This document shows positions 63,566 to 64,000 of a stretch of DNA of 64,000 nt, piece by piece. The notes below the pieces were generated by a model that was not told the origin of the DNA, did not search any database, and worked only from the letters and a program-made list of their open reading frames with translations. The stretch spans positions 291,178 to 355,177 of the forward strand of contig NZ_JAWDIR010000044.1 of the NCBI RefSeq assembly GCF_046156265.1, given 5' to 3'. The position numbers and the translations under genes are program-made. The stretch is from CAMDHY01 sp046156265 (GTDB taxonomy: Bacteria; Pseudomonadota; Alphaproteobacteria; Rhizobiales; Segnochrobactraceae). Position 1 is the first letter of the stretch, and each line of letters opens with the position of its first letter.

Positions 63566-64000
63566 CTATTTCGGCCAGGAAAACGTAGCGCTTTGAATTG
63601 ATGTCACGTTGGTACCCCATTGGTTTGCGGCGGAGAACCCGACATAGCCACGCTTGAAAGTTTTATCTTTAGCGGAGCAGATCAATTTCCCCTGATGCAA
63701 AATCTTTATTTCGTCCCCTTTTGACTCCACTGTCAGTTCTGGATCTTTGAAACGCGGACTGAACGACGAAGAGGTGCAGAGCGTAGTGGTGTCAGATTTG
63801 CGACTTCCGCCAAGTACCAGATTCTTGACCCTGTTGATTTCGACAGATAGGTAAGGGTCGCCCTGAGTCTGGGTGTATGCAACCACGTTGTATCCAGAAA
63901 TCTCATAGTACTTGCCGTTTTTCTTGTAACTCGAGCGTAGCCACAGGAACGACGTGCGCGAATGATCAAATTTTACTGCGGAAGCGTATTTTATCTTGAC
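63566..64000 (-). CDS. Hypothetical protein, 5' partial, AT-rich, possibly acquired
   Basis: A reading frame of 144 codons open to the right edge of the window; the true start lies outside. The visible part reads KIKYASAVKFDHSRTSFLW and ends NVTSIQSATFSWPK. It is rich in beta-strand-type residues (YLSVEINRVKNLVLGG; KGDEIKILHQGKL; GYVGFSAANQWG), which suggests a beta-sandwich, perhaps lectin- or laminin-G-like, but I cannot name it. Base and codon use (AAA, AAT, TTT) differ sharply from every other gene in the window, a sign of horizontal transfer. Confidence 0.6.
   Translation of the reverse strand, partial: VKIKYASAVKFDHSRTSFLWLRSSYKKNGKYYEISGYNVVAYTQTQGDPYLSVEINRVKNLVLGGSRKSDTTTLCTSSSFSPRFKDPELTVESKGDEIKILHQGKLICSAKDKTFKRGYVGFSAANQWGTNVTSIQSATFSWPK

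Noticed and set aside
63234..63620. A 128-codon minus-strand frame at the ogt/AT-rich junction
   Set aside because: It crosses the composition change and overlaps ogt in another frame; no family resemblance.

Overview
The window is a high-G+C stretch (about 70% by eye) of an alphaproteobacterial chromosome, most likely order Hyphomicrobiales (Rhizobiales). The evidence is the suf gene order (iscS-like, sufB, C, D, S, sufT, sufA), the transaldolase/phosphoglucose isomerase fusion, the pcaB-pcaD pair, the RhlE-type helicase with an Arg-rich tail, and palindromic intergenic repeats of a kind common in rhizobial genomes. No rRNA, tRNA, transposase, prophage or CRISPR array was recognised. All assignments come from reading the sequence; no database was searched.

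Layout. 1-7.2 kb: 3' part of msrQ, pcaD and pcaB (beta-ketoadipate pathway), a glutathione S-transferase, a MoxR ATPase/VWA pair of the CoxD/CoxE type, and a Stf0-type sulfotransferase. 7.2-12.6 kb: a minus-strand three-gene operon (betaine-type binding protein, choline-kinase-like protein, FAD/GcvT oxidoreductase of the dimethylglycine/sarcosine dehydrogenase family) divergent from a DeoR-family regulator. 12.7-17.6 kb: an amidohydrolase, a Fae-family protein, an SDR, an FAH-family enzyme and a glycerate 2-kinase. 17.6-28.8 kb: one long minus-strand operon that looks built for uptake and breakdown of a pentitol or related polyol. It has a Zn-dependent polyol dehydrogenase, a sugar ABC transporter, a SIS isomerase, a TIM-barrel epimerase, a SorC regulator and two FGGY kinases. 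28.9-29.5 kb: a ParD/ParE-type toxin-antitoxin pair. 29.9-33.1 kb: tyrS, anmK and an alpha/beta hydrolase. 33.4-42.3 kb: the suf Fe-S assembly operon with a VOC protein, a TenA protein and a TfoX-like protein in or behind it. 42.3-50.5 kb: a degenerate GGDEF protein, rhlE, a TAXI binding protein, two transporters and a ClC channel. 50.5-62.7 kb: a carbon-metabolism block, with tkt, tal-pgi, gnd, zwf and a HAD phosphatase on the minus strand and a GH15 glucoamylase and a polyphosphate-glucokinase-like ROK protein on the plus strand. 62.8-64 kb: ogt, then an abrupt change to AT-rich DNA carrying a partial unknown gene.

How the parts fit. The pentitol operon would yield ribulose-5-P and xylulose-5-P, which the tkt/tal-pgi/gnd/zwf block can process. 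The glucoamylase and glucokinase would feed glucose-6-P into the same block. The suf operon supplies Fe-S clusters and has a possible Irr-type iron-control site upstream.

Most worth a second look: the composition change at the right edge, the Fae paralogue lacking the usual active-site histidine, the HxlB-like isomerase inside the polyol operon, the suf operon with its inserted genes and internal repeat, and several candidate operators (21-bp-spaced direct repeats before the DeoR gene, a palindrome before the toxin-antitoxin pair).
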